Part shown: piece after piece, positions 18,218-26,146 of the stretch
How positions within the stretch are numbered: position 1 is the stretch's first letter
How the letters are laid out: each line of letters begins with the position of its first letter
NCBI GenBank assembly: GCA_014376435.1
Contig: JACMRL010000004.1
Coordinates: 186,001 to 250,000 of the forward strand
Length of the DNA: 64,000 nt
Reading direction: 5' to 3'
DNA from: Bdellovibrio sp.
GTDB lineage: Bacteria > Bdellovibrionota > Bdellovibrionia > Bdellovibrionales > Bdellovibrionaceae
Position numbers and translations under genes: made by a program
The notes under the pieces: generated by a model
What the model was told of the DNA's origin: nothing
The model's database searches: none
What the model saw: only the letters and a program-made list of their open reading frames with translations

Positions 18218-19408
18218 ATGTCTGAAAAAAATAAGAAAGTACTTATTCTTATCCAATATTTATCGCCGGGTGGAATCGAGTGGATGGTAGCCCATTTGGC
18301 TCAGGGCCTTCATGTAAATCATACGTGGCAGCCTTATGTATTTGTATACGATGATAACGGGATTGAGCCCATTGATTCTTTCTTTACCCAAAAAAATATT
18401 CGTTTTCAACGCGTACAAAAATCAAGCGGATTTTCAATTAAAATCATCGTGAAACTTTTTCAACTTGTACGCAGTGAAAAAATATCGGTCATTCATGTTC
18501 ATCATTTAGGCGCTTTGATGATGGCTAGTTTTGTTAAATTATTGAGCCAATTTCTAGGTTTTAAATCAATAAAAATTGTCTACACCCAGCACAGCTTTAT
18601 TCATCTTATTCGCTTTCCACGTTATCGATCGTTTGAAAAAATATTTTGTTGGTTCGCCGATCAAATAACCGCTGTTTCAGAGCAAGTACAGAATGAATTC
18701 AAGTCTTACGGAATTACGAAACGACCGGTTGTACTTATTCCGAATGGTAGTTTTTTTCCTAAAAAATCATTGGTTAATCGAGCTGAGATTGAATTAGAAA
18801 GAACAAGTTTACTGACCAGTGAAGGCATCGAAGCCCCACCGCGTGTGGATGAATTCTGGATTTTATATTTAGGCCGAATTCACGCTGGAAAAGGTCAAGA
18901 TTTAGCTTTAAAAGTATGGTCTTCACTTCCACCTGTTGTTCGCGCAAAAACAAATTTGATATTCATCGGCCCCGTGACCGATAAAGCTTATGGTTTAAAA
19001 CTTCAAGAACTGATTAGCTTATCCCCTCAGGCTGAAAAAATTTTTTGCATTCAATCAACCTTGCAAGCAAGCCGTTGGATGCAAGTGTCTAACTTATTTA
19101 TGTCTTCATCGGAAAGTGAAGGCTGGCCCATGGCGGTGCTAGAAGCTTTGGGCTCGGGAACGCCGGCGCTTTTATCTAATATTCCGGGCCATCAAATGTA
19201 CCGCTCGTGGGCGCAGTATTATGATTTAAAAAACCCCGTACTTGCCGGAGAAAAAATCGAGTCATTCCGTAATGAGCAAAATGCTTCGGAAAAATTTACA
19301 TTATTTCGCCAGAACAGATGGAGTGAAACTGAGAGTTTACGTTTACAATTTTCGATTGAAAAAATGGTCCTTAATTTCGAAAAAATCTATGAAGGATTAT
19401 TTAACTAA
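18218..19408 (+). CDS. Family 4 glycosyltransferase
   Basis: This 396-residue GT-B protein begins KVLILIQYLSPGGIEWMVAHLA, the GG-x-E turn seen in GT4 enzymes. It has IPNGSFF at the domain junction, LYLGRIHAGKGQDLAL in the donor domain and SSESEGWPMAVLEALGSGTP with the E-x7-E glutamates. It is a cytosolic transferase of the polysaccharide locus, specificity unknown. No Shine-Dalgarno sequence is present. TAGACA and TTAAGT spaced by 16 bases end seven bases before the ATG, so a very short leader is possible. Confidence 0.85.
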   Translation: MSEKNKKVLILIQYLSPGGIEWMVAHLAQGLHVNHTWQPYVFVYDDNGIEPIDSFFTQKNIRFQRVQKSSGFSIKIIVKLFQLVRSEKISVIHVHHLGALMMASFVKLLSQFLGFKSIKIVYTQHSFIHLIRFPRYRSFEKIFCWFADQITAVSEQVQNEFKSYGITKRPVVLIPNGSFFPKKSLVNRAEIELERTSLLTSEGIEAPPRVDEFWILYLGRIHAGKGQDLALKVWSSLPPVVRAKTNLIFIGPVTDKAYGLKLQELISLSPQAEKIFCIQSTLQASRWMQVSNLFMSSSESEGWPMAVLEALGSGTPALLSNIPGHQMYRSWAQYYDLKNPVLAGEKIESFRNEQNASEKFTLFRQNRWSETESLRLQFSIEKMVLNFEKIYEGLFN

Positions 19409-19479
19409 ACGAAGCCTTATGGAAGGTTGGAAATTTTTCCTTGATTTTGTCATACTCAAAAATTTGCCGCCCCTCAAAT

Positions 19480-19508
19480 TTGTAATCCCACTTTAAATCT
19501 GCTATATA
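19480..19508 (+). promoter_or_regulatory. Sigma70-type promoter for exported paralogue B, probably near-leaderless
   Basis: TTGTAA at 19480-19485 and TATATA at 19503-19508 are 17 bases apart. The ATG at 19518 follows the -10 box by nine bases, predicting a leader of only about two to four bases. No ribosome site is visible. Confidence 0.5.
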
Positions 19509-19517
19509 ACCAGCACC

Positions 19518-20843
19518 ATGAAACAATATTTATTAGTTATTTTGTTATCGGCATTTACATTAATTGGTCTAATTGCACGGGCTGACGATGCACCTACAGT
19601 AGCCGCACAAGCAACCACGCCGCCACCGACATGTGGAGTACCAGTGTGTGATATTCCGGCACAAATCGCAGAGCTTCGTAAACTTGAAGCCGGACCTCGT
19701 TACAATTTTTATAAAGAACTTTTTGAAAATACCAAAGATACTAGAGACAATGCTTCGCTTAAGAATTTATTAGAATTTGGTAAAGCCGCCTACACTCTTT
19801 CTAAAGCGATTGATGTGGATGAATGGGTTTTTACCATGGCGGCCGAAATTACAAATCGTTCGGTTGAGCGTCTATTAACTCAACCTCCTGTTATTGCAGA
19901 TATTTTAACTGACTATTACCAAAGTTTTATCGGTGATTCGGTTGGATCGTCATTCGGCGCCCTGAGCTACTGGAAAAATCAAATCTTAAATGGACAAGTC
20001 AGCTCTTTAGAAGAACTGGCTGAATTGATTAAGTTCGCGCGTAGTGCGCGTGATATTTCAATAAAACTAAAGCACGACGAATACGTGATAAATACAGCCA
20101 CCGATATTATCGCGATTGCATCCAATCGCACTTTGCGCGTGAATCCATTTATTGAAGGTGTTTATCAAATTAAAACGGCTTGTAAAAATTCAAAAGATCA
20201 ACTTTGTTCACACTTTACAACGGTCGCAGTCGTTATCACCGACGATCTTAATGGAATTGCCGTAACATTTGCCGCTAATAGCGTAACGACTCCGGGCTTT
20301 AGCTTCACGAAGGCAGAATTTGTCGATGGACAATCGATTGAAAATACGAAAGATAACTTTGATAACCAAAATGCGGGCTTCAAATTCACCGTCAATCCAG
20401 ACACTTTAGAAATTACGGGTTCAATCAGTAGCTCGCGAGTTTTAAATGATATTCAGTTCACGGGTAAAAAAAGTTTTGGCAATGATAAAGCTTATGGTCA
20501 AAAACCAGGCGGAACTTTTCCAAAAAGTAATGAGCTTTCGGGTTTATACGCGGGGCAACTGAACTTAAAAAATAATCCTAAGTTTCCTGTTACGATGGTA
20601 ATTCGACAAATTGATCGTAACCTTGTGGCGACGATGCAGGGTGAGAATTTAAAAGTTGAATTTGGTAGTGGTTACTATATTCCTTCAAAAGGAATCTTAA
20701 CCTTAATCAGTTCAACCAATGGTATGTTAGTTAAGATTACTTTAAGCGTGCAGATTACCGCGAACGGTAAATTAAAATACACCGGCACCGGCATCGGTAT
20801 GACAACTGCTACGAATTATTCTGTTGAGCTGCTAGAGCAGTAA
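19518..20843 (+). CDS. Exported protein of unknown function, paralogue B
   Basis: This 441-residue protein has a signal peptide (cleavage near ARADDA) and then an Ala/Thr/Pro-rich linker. After a Cys-x4-Cys pair comes a helical region with FYKELFENTKDTRDNASL and QSFIGDSVGSS. Beta-rich domains beginning IEGVYQIKTACKN and LSGLYAGQLNL follow. It is homologous along its length to the protein at 14257-15597, differing mainly by the longer N-terminal linker. I know no function for the family. The domain order suggests a periplasmic or surface-exposed scaffold. It stands alone, between a glycosyltransferase and the WecB-like epimerase gene, with its own promoter. Confidence 0.72.
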   Translation: MKQYLLVILLSAFTLIGLIARADDAPTVAAQATTPPPTCGVPVCDIPAQIAELRKLEAGPRYNFYKELFENTKDTRDNASLKNLLEFGKAAYTLSKAIDVDEWVFTMAAEITNRSVERLLTQPPVIADILTDYYQSFIGDSVGSSFGALSYWKNQILNGQVSSLEELAELIKFARSARDISIKLKHDEYVINTATDIIAIASNRTLRVNPFIEGVYQIKTACKNSKDQLCSHFTTVAVVITDDLNGIAVTFAANSVTTPGFSFTKAEFVDGQSIENTKDNFDNQNAGFKFTVNPDTLEITGSISSSRVLNDIQFTGKKSFGNDKAYGQKPGGTFPKSNELSGLYAGQLNLKNNPKFPVTMVIRQIDRNLVATMQGENLKVEFGSGYYIPSKGILTLISSTNGMLVKITLSVQITANGKLKYTGTGIGMTTATNYSVELLEQ

Positions 20844-21003
20844 TTTACAAAGCAGTGATTTATTTTTTGCCTAACATCACGTACTGGGCGGCTCAGTGAC
20901 AAAGCCAAGGCGTGCTCGCCCGTTCTTAATGACAGCGGAGGCATAATCCGTTAACTCTGCGAATTGCGGACATAGCACTCGTTAACCCCAATGGCATTTA
21001 AAG

Positions 21004-21032
21004 TTGCGATCACTTCTTACTCAGGATAGATT
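21004..21032 (+). promoter_or_regulatory. Sigma70-type promoter for the WecB-like gene, probably leaderless
   Basis: TTGCGA at 21004-21009 and TAGATT at 21027-21032 are separated by 17 bases. The ATG at 21039 lies six bases after the -10 box, where transcription would be expected to begin. The rest of 20844-21003 contains a GGGCG...CGCCC inverted repeat at about 20887-20920 but no T-run, and I see no gene in it. Confidence 0.45.
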
Positions 21033-21038
21033 TATCGA

Positions 21039-22127
21039 ATGAATTCACCGAAACTTTTATTTGTATTTGGTACGCGACCCGAGTGCATCAAGCTAGCTCC
21101 TTTAATCGTTGAAGCAAAAAAAAGACTTCTTCAGATTGAAACTTGTTTTACCGGGCAGCACTTAGAAATGGCCCAGCCTATCTTAGATTATTTTAAAATT
21201 ATCCCGGATTACTCGCTGAATATTATGAAAAAAGATCAGACTTTAAATGATATTTCAAAAGCGCTTTATGAAAAATTGCAGCCTATTTTATTAAATAGTC
21301 AGCCTGATTACGTTCTTGTACAGGGCGACACGACAACGGCGGCAACGGCCGCGACGATTGCTTTTAATGAGAAAATAAAAGTAGCGCATATTGAAGCTGG
21401 CTTACGTACTCACAATCTTCATTCTCCTTGGCCCGAAGAATTTAATCGCCGCGTGATTGCCTTAGCGGCTGATCTACATTTTACACCCACTGAAAAAGCG
21501 ACCTTACAATTAACTAAAGAAGGCATACCCACTGATAAAATTCATACGGTCGGAAATACCGGAATTGATGCCCTTCGCTTAGTTAACGAAAAGTCGGTGA
21601 GCATATCAAAAACTCATGACAAATTTAAAATATTAGTAACTCTGCACCGCCGCGAAAATTTCGGTAACGAAATGATATCGCTGATGCAAGGCCTTAAAGT
21701 CCTTTGCGAACAGAATCCAAAAATTGAAATCACTTGGCCACTTCATCAAAATCCGAACGTTCGGAAATCTTTTGATCATGTTTTTACTCAGCGCTTAGTG
21801 AATTTAAAAATAATTGAACCACTTAATTATTTTGATTTTATTCAAGCCATGAAACAAACCGACTTGATCGTTACCGACTCGGGCGGGATCCAGGAAGAAG
21901 CGCCATTTTTAGGAAAGCCTGTTTTAGTCTGCCGTAAAGATACCGAGCGAACTGAGTCTGTAGATTGTGGATCGGCTCGTATGATTGGTACCGATGCGGC
22001 CGAATTAATTCGCACGGTTCAAGAATTAAGTTTAAAAAATTCTGTTTACGAAAAAATGGCACAAAAACGCACGCCTTACGGTGATGGCTATTCAGCTAAA
22101 AAAATTATTGATATTTTTTGTAAGTAG
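21039..22127 (+). CDS. wecB: UDP-N-acetylglucosamine 2-epimerase (non-hydrolysing)
   Basis: The protein is 362 residues, the usual WecB/MnaA length. It shows the GT-B-like signature LFVFGTRPECIKLAPLI, then VQGDTTTAAT, AHIEAGLRTHNLHSPWPEEFNR (active-site region) and VTDSGGIQEEAPFLGKPVLVCRKDTERTE. It converts UDP-GlcNAc to UDP-ManNAc in the cytosol for incorporation into surface polysaccharide. No adjacent UDP-ManNAc dehydrogenase (WecC) is seen. It is the last plus-strand gene of the polysaccharide region and converges on the 22160 gene. Confidence 0.92.
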   Translation: MNSPKLLFVFGTRPECIKLAPLIVEAKKRLLQIETCFTGQHLEMAQPILDYFKIIPDYSLNIMKKDQTLNDISKALYEKLQPILLNSQPDYVLVQGDTTTAATAATIAFNEKIKVAHIEAGLRTHNLHSPWPEEFNRRVIALAADLHFTPTEKATLQLTKEGIPTDKIHTVGNTGIDALRLVNEKSVSISKTHDKFKILVTLHRRENFGNEMISLMQGLKVLCEQNPKIEITWPLHQNPNVRKSFDHVFTQRLVNLKIIEPLNYFDFIQAMKQTDLIVTDSGGIQEEAPFLGKPVLVCRKDTERTESVDCGSARMIGTDAAELIRTVQELSLKNSVYEKMAQKRTPYGDGYSAKKIIDIFCK

Positions 22128-22159
22128 GTATCAATAGCTGGCCTGTAGCTACGGGGCAA

Positions 22160-22669
22160 TTACGAATGCAGTTGGATATCGTTCTTAATACCTTCCCAAA
22201 ACCAATTTAATTTTGGATCTTGGGAAATCATGTCGTACAACGAACAGCTAGAAACTTTTAATTGTAAGCGTAAGAAAGCTTCCAACTCATCAAAACCAGG
22301 CCCGATGGTTACAACCTGTAAAGAATCAATGGTCGATAATTTTACAAAGGTGGATGCCAACTGAGAAAAATCAGCGTAATCTCTACGTCGGATAATTAAA
22401 TCAGGCTCAATCCCCTGGCGTGACCAACGCTGAAATAGAGATTGCTGCAACAGCACTTTCAGACGAGATTTTTGGTGGTAATTGAGTTGCAAAAATACTT
22501 TTTGATCCATCATCGCAATAAATAGATCACAGTTAAGAAACTCTTTTTGGTTTTCACGCAGACACTTAATGATTTCAGGAATACGGAGCAAAGATTTACG
22601 TATATGCAAATCTTCTATGAGTGCTCCATCCGTGAAGTAGATGACCGTCATGGTCTCTTTGTTACTCAT
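22160..22669 (-). CDS. Uncharacterised cytosolic protein
   Basis: This 169-residue protein has no signal peptide or membrane segment. The composition alternates hydrophobic strands and charged helices (TVIYFTDGALIEDLHIRKSLL, LFIAMMDQKVFLQLNYHQ, LQVVTIGPGFDELEAFLRL), consistent with a small alpha/beta fold. I do not recognise the family. It is a single gene between wecB and the type II secretion operon, with no visible ribosome site. Codon style is like its neighbours and the frame is intact, so it is likely real. Confidence 0.5.
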   Translation of the reverse strand: MSNKETMTVIYFTDGALIEDLHIRKSLLRIPEIIKCLRENQKEFLNCDLFIAMMDQKVFLQLNYHQKSRLKVLLQQSLFQRWSRQGIEPDLIIRRRDYADFSQLASTFVKLSTIDSLQVVTIGPGFDELEAFLRLQLKVSSCSLYDMISQDPKLNWFWEGIKNDIQLHS

Positions 22670-22695
22670 CCAGATTAAAGAATAGCCGGCCTTAG

Positions 22696-22800
22696 GGTTA
22701 GATTTCCACAGAATTTGCTTGAATTAGCCAAAGGTCTAGATGTCGCCATTAGTCCGGTCTAGATTTCCCTTGCAAGGTCTATTTGAAGTGCCCGAGACCT
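22696..22800. repeat. GGTCTAGAT-like repeats upstream of gspC
   Basis: Related nonamers occur at 22696 (GGTTAGATT), 22733 (GGTCTAGAT), 22756 (GGTCTAGAT, followed by TTCCC), 22776 (GGTCTATTT), and inverted at 22795-22800 (AGACCT). Spacings are 37, 23 and 20 bases. They fill the intergenic space before the secretion operon and could be operator sites. Confidence 0.45.
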
Positions 22801-22828
22801 AGGGCTGTTGATATTCTTTTATCTGATC

Positions 22829-23752
22829 ATGAAATTAAGAAAACTCAACTTAAAGCAAAGCAACAAAATTTCGAAGATTGCGCTCTATGCGCTTCTGACT
22901 TTTATTGCGTTTACCATTGCCGATTTAACGATTATCTACTTTCGTGATCTGATGATTCCAAATCAAGCTCCACCAAAAAAAATGGTGCGCGTCACTCCCC
23001 CCGCTTTTTTGGATCGTAGCCAGTTTTCAACAATTACTTCGCGCAATTTATTTTCATCTAGCGGCGTAATGCCCGAAGCCATTACCGCAAGAAAAAGTGC
23101 TGAAGGTCAAAAGGATGCCGAACCGATTGCTTCACAACTACCGCTTAATTTAATCGGTACAATGGTGCATTCAAATCCGGCAAAATCGATTGCGGCCATC
23201 GAAGTAAAAAGTAAAAATTTAACCGGCTCTTATTCTCCGGGCGCCGAAGTAGAAGGCTTAGCGAAGATTGAAAAAGTTGAAAGAAATATTGTTTATATTC
23301 GGAACGCGAATACCGGCGCTTTAGAATACATCGAACTTAACAAAGCCAGTAATAAAGTAAGCTTTGATGCTTCTAAAAATGCCCCGGCCGTTTCAAATGG
23401 CGCTAAGGAAGTTGTAAGTACTGGAAACAACACATTTCAAATTAAGCGTTCTGATTTGCTAAAATACACGAATGATTTATCGAGTGTACTGATGCAAGCA
23501 CGCGCGGTACCAAACCGCGATCCAAATACCGGCGAGATTAATGGCTTTCGTATTTTAGACATGCAACCCGGTAGCATTTATGAGCAGTTGGGGTTAAAGC
23601 CAATGGACGTTTTAAAAGGCGTTAACGGAGAGCCCATCGATAGCGTTCAAAAAGCGATGGAGATGTACAATACTTTAAAAAATGGCAACCAAGTTAATTT
23701 ACAAATCGAACGTGGCGGTAAAAACGATACCTTCAAGTACGACGTAAAATAA
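22829..23752 (+). CDS. gspC: Type II secretion protein GspC
   Basis: The protein is 307 residues from ATG 22829; a TTG at 22808 is the alternative, and neither has a strong ribosome site. A single membrane segment (about residues 18-37) is followed by a periplasmic homology region (FSTITSRNLFSS, SQLPLNLIGTMVH, SIAAIEVKS) and a C-terminal PDZ-like domain (GFRILDMQPGSIYEQLGLKPMDVLKGVNGEPI). GspC links the inner-membrane platform to the secretin. It is the first gene of a complete gspC-N operon. The PDZ form is the type found in Vibrio EpsC and Xcp-like systems. Confidence 0.9.
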   Translation: MKLRKLNLKQSNKISKIALYALLTFIAFTIADLTIIYFRDLMIPNQAPPKKMVRVTPPAFLDRSQFSTITSRNLFSSSGVMPEAITARKSAEGQKDAEPIASQLPLNLIGTMVHSNPAKSIAAIEVKSKNLTGSYSPGAEVEGLAKIEKVERNIVYIRNANTGALEYIELNKASNKVSFDASKNAPAVSNGAKEVVSTGNNTFQIKRSDLLKYTNDLSSVLMQARAVPNRDPNTGEINGFRILDMQPGSIYEQLGLKPMDVLKGVNGEPIDSVQKAMEMYNTLKNGNQVNLQIERGGKNDTFKYDVK

Positions 23753-23797
23753 TGAGTTGTAAATTTACGGATGAATTTTAACAAACGAGGTTAAGGA

Positions 23798-26131
23798 ATG
23801 ACCTTCCAAAAACAAATACTTTCTTCAATAGTTGCAGCAAGCTTGCTATTTTCTTTACCAGCATTAGCGCAATTTGATGACTTTCCGGCACCTCCGCCGG
23901 TTGAAGACTTTTCTCAAGCCAATGCAGCCCCCCCGGCTACAACAGTACCTGCGCCGACAGTTCGAGGTAGCTCAGTTCCGACAAGTCGCCCCGCTTCTGC
24001 AAAAAATGAGAGAGTCATCGGACCTTCGAAGTCTACAAAATCGGGCGTGTTAACAACAAATCAAAAAAGTAAATTTGCCAAAGCCGGTCCGGAAGATATT
24101 AACTCGGATAATTTTCCTGAAACGATCGAGTCTTTCGATTTTCCGAATGTGGAAATCACCGACATCATTAAAGCGATCAGCGAATTAACGGGTAAAAACT
24201 TTATTATCGATTCAACCGTACGCGGTAAAATTACGATTATTGCCCCAAGTAAAATTACCGTGGCCGAAGCTTACAAGGCATTCTTATCAGCCTTGGCGAT
24301 CAACGGCTTTACCGTAGTACCAAGCGGTGGCTTTTTGAAAATTAGAAATGCTAGATCTGCGCAGCGTGATAATATTGATACATATTCAGGATCTTACTAT
24401 CCGAATTCAGATCAAATGATCACAAAGATCGTCCATTTAAAACATATTTCAGCTGATACGGTAACCCAACAGTTACGACTGTTAACTTCAAGCTACGGTG
24501 AAATGTCTCCGTATACTCAAACTAATTCATTAATTATCTCTGATTTCGGCGCAAATATTGACCGCGTAATGAAGATCTTAAACCAATTAGATGTTCCGGG
24601 TTTTGAAGAGCAATTAGAAGTAATCGGAATTAAATATACCAAAGCTAAAGATATCGCTGAATTGATCGATAAAGTCGTTAACAAAGGCGAGAAAAAACAA
24701 AGCACCGCGGGTGGATTCTCTTCGGGTGTCCCCCGCTTTACTCCGCAAAGTTCAGGTCGTGGTGGCTCGAGTTCACAAACCGGCGCAAGTTATTTTTTGG
24801 TTTTTCCAGATGACCGTACAAATTCTTTAATCGTCGTTGGAAATCGCGCCGGTATTAACCGCGTGAAAAAATTGATTGCACAGCTAGACTTTAAAATTAA
24901 AGCCGAAGACCAAGGCGGAGTTTACGTTTACTACGTTAAGCACGGCGAAGCAGAAAAGATAGCGCAAACTTTACAAGAAGTCACTAAAGATGCCGGCCCA
25001 AAAACTCAAGGCAGCGGAAGTGGTGGTGGCGGTTTAGGCTTGGGTATGGTTCAAGGTCAAGCCGCCATTCGTGAAGGTTTATTTGGCGGTGACGTTTCGA
25101 TTAAGGCCGATAAAAATACGAATGCGTTAGTTATTTCGGCTGGTAAAGAAGATTACGAAAAAGTTTTAACTATTTTAAATAAATTAGACATTGCACGCGA
25201 CCAAGTTTACGTAGAAGGCATCATCATGGAGATGACTTTGCAAGATGGTAGCGATTCAAGTGGTGGTTTAGTTCAATTTAATAAAGACGGCGGAAAATCT
25301 GGCTTCATCGCTAACGCAAATGATTTACCCGATATTTTAAATCCTTTAGCGGGAGCAGGAAATGCAATCTTAGCATTCTCGCAAGGTTCTATCGATGTAG
25401 CGAACCCAACCGGCACAGGTGCCGCTACGGTAAAGGTTCCAAATTTACTTGGGTTCTTAAAATTTATTAAAAGTTTCGGTAAAACAAATATTCTTTCCAC
25501 TCCGCAAATTACCGCAACGGACGCGCAAGAAGCTGAAATTGAAGTGGGTGACCGCGTCGTAACTGGCTCGAATACGACGGGCGGAGCAAATGGCTCTCCG
25601 GTGATTGAATCTCCTACATTTGAAGATGCAACGATTAAGATGACCATTAAACCTTTTATCAGTCCAAGTTCAGAAACCATTCGTATGGAGTTTAAACAAA
25701 ACGTAAAACAATTAATTCAAGGTAAAGTACCGGCAAAATTTGCAGACCGCGCGGCGGCTTTAGCTACTCGCTCGATCAAAACGATGGTTAACGTTAACAA
25801 TGGCGATACCGCGGTTATCGGGGGACTGATTCGTGATGAAGATTCTGAATTAACAAAAAAAGTTCCTTTATTAGGAGATCTGCCTTTACTAGGTTGGTTA
25901 TTTAAAGGTAAATCGGTTTCAAGAAATAAAATCAATATGGTGGTTTTTTTAACGCCGAAAATTATTCGTAACCAAGAAGATCAAAGAACTTTATTAAATT
26001 ACAAAGCGCAAGAGCGTCTGCAGTTTATTAAACAACAAGGCGGCAAAGATCCTTACGGAACAACGATGGATAAAGTTTTAAAACGTGAAGCACGCGTTCC
26101 GCAAAGCTTAACTCCACCTTTAAAAAGATAG
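23798..26131 (+). CDS. gspD: Type II secretion outer-membrane secretin GspD
   Basis: This 777-residue secretin has a signal peptide ending in ALAQ and then a Pro/Ala-rich linker. The N0 domain starts at about residue 108 (ESFDFPNVEITDIIKAISE), followed by N1-N3 domains with KHGEAEKIAQTL-type repeats. The C-terminal secretin domain contains VPLLGDLPLLGWLFKGKS. Gly/Ser-rich insertions occur in N2-N3 (near residues 305-330 and 405-420). It forms the outer-membrane exit pore. GAGG and AAGGA precede the ATG. No pilotin-type S-domain is obvious at the C-terminus. Confidence 0.95.
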   Translation: MTFQKQILSSIVAASLLFSLPALAQFDDFPAPPPVEDFSQANAAPPATTVPAPTVRGSSVPTSRPASAKNERVIGPSKSTKSGVLTTNQKSKFAKAGPEDINSDNFPETIESFDFPNVEITDIIKAISELTGKNFIIDSTVRGKITIIAPSKITVAEAYKAFLSALAINGFTVVPSGGFLKIRNARSAQRDNIDTYSGSYYPNSDQMITKIVHLKHISADTVTQQLRLLTSSYGEMSPYTQTNSLIISDFGANIDRVMKILNQLDVPGFEEQLEVIGIKYTKAKDIAELIDKVVNKGEKKQSTAGGFSSGVPRFTPQSSGRGGSSSQTGASYFLVFPDDRTNSLIVVGNRAGINRVKKLIAQLDFKIKAEDQGGVYVYYVKHGEAEKIAQTLQEVTKDAGPKTQGSGSGGGGLGLGMVQGQAAIREGLFGGDVSIKADKNTNALVISAGKEDYEKVLTILNKLDIARDQVYVEGIIMEMTLQDGSDSSGGLVQFNKDGGKSGFIANANDLPDILNPLAGAGNAILAFSQGSIDVANPTGTGAATVKVPNLLGFLKFIKSFGKTNILSTPQITATDAQEAEIEVGDRVVTGSNTTGGANGSPVIESPTFEDATIKMTIKPFISPSSETIRMEFKQNVKQLIQGKVPAKFADRAAALATRSIKTMVNVNNGDTAVIGGLIRDEDSELTKKVPLLGDLPLLGWLFKGKSVSRNKINMVVFLTPKIIRNQEDQRTLLNYKAQERLQFIKQQGGKDPYGTTMDKVLKREARVPQSLTPPLKR

Positions 26132-26146
26132 TTAAAAAGGGAATCG

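Noticed and set aside
20868-20970. GCCTAAC followed by a GC-rich inverted repeat, resembling an integron attC end
   Set aside because: No matching GTTRRRY end at the right distance, no repeated sites and no integrase.
22137-22156. Short inverted repeat TAGCT...AGCTA between wecB and the 22160 gene
   Set aside because: The stem is only five bases and lacks a T-run, so it is not supported as a terminator.
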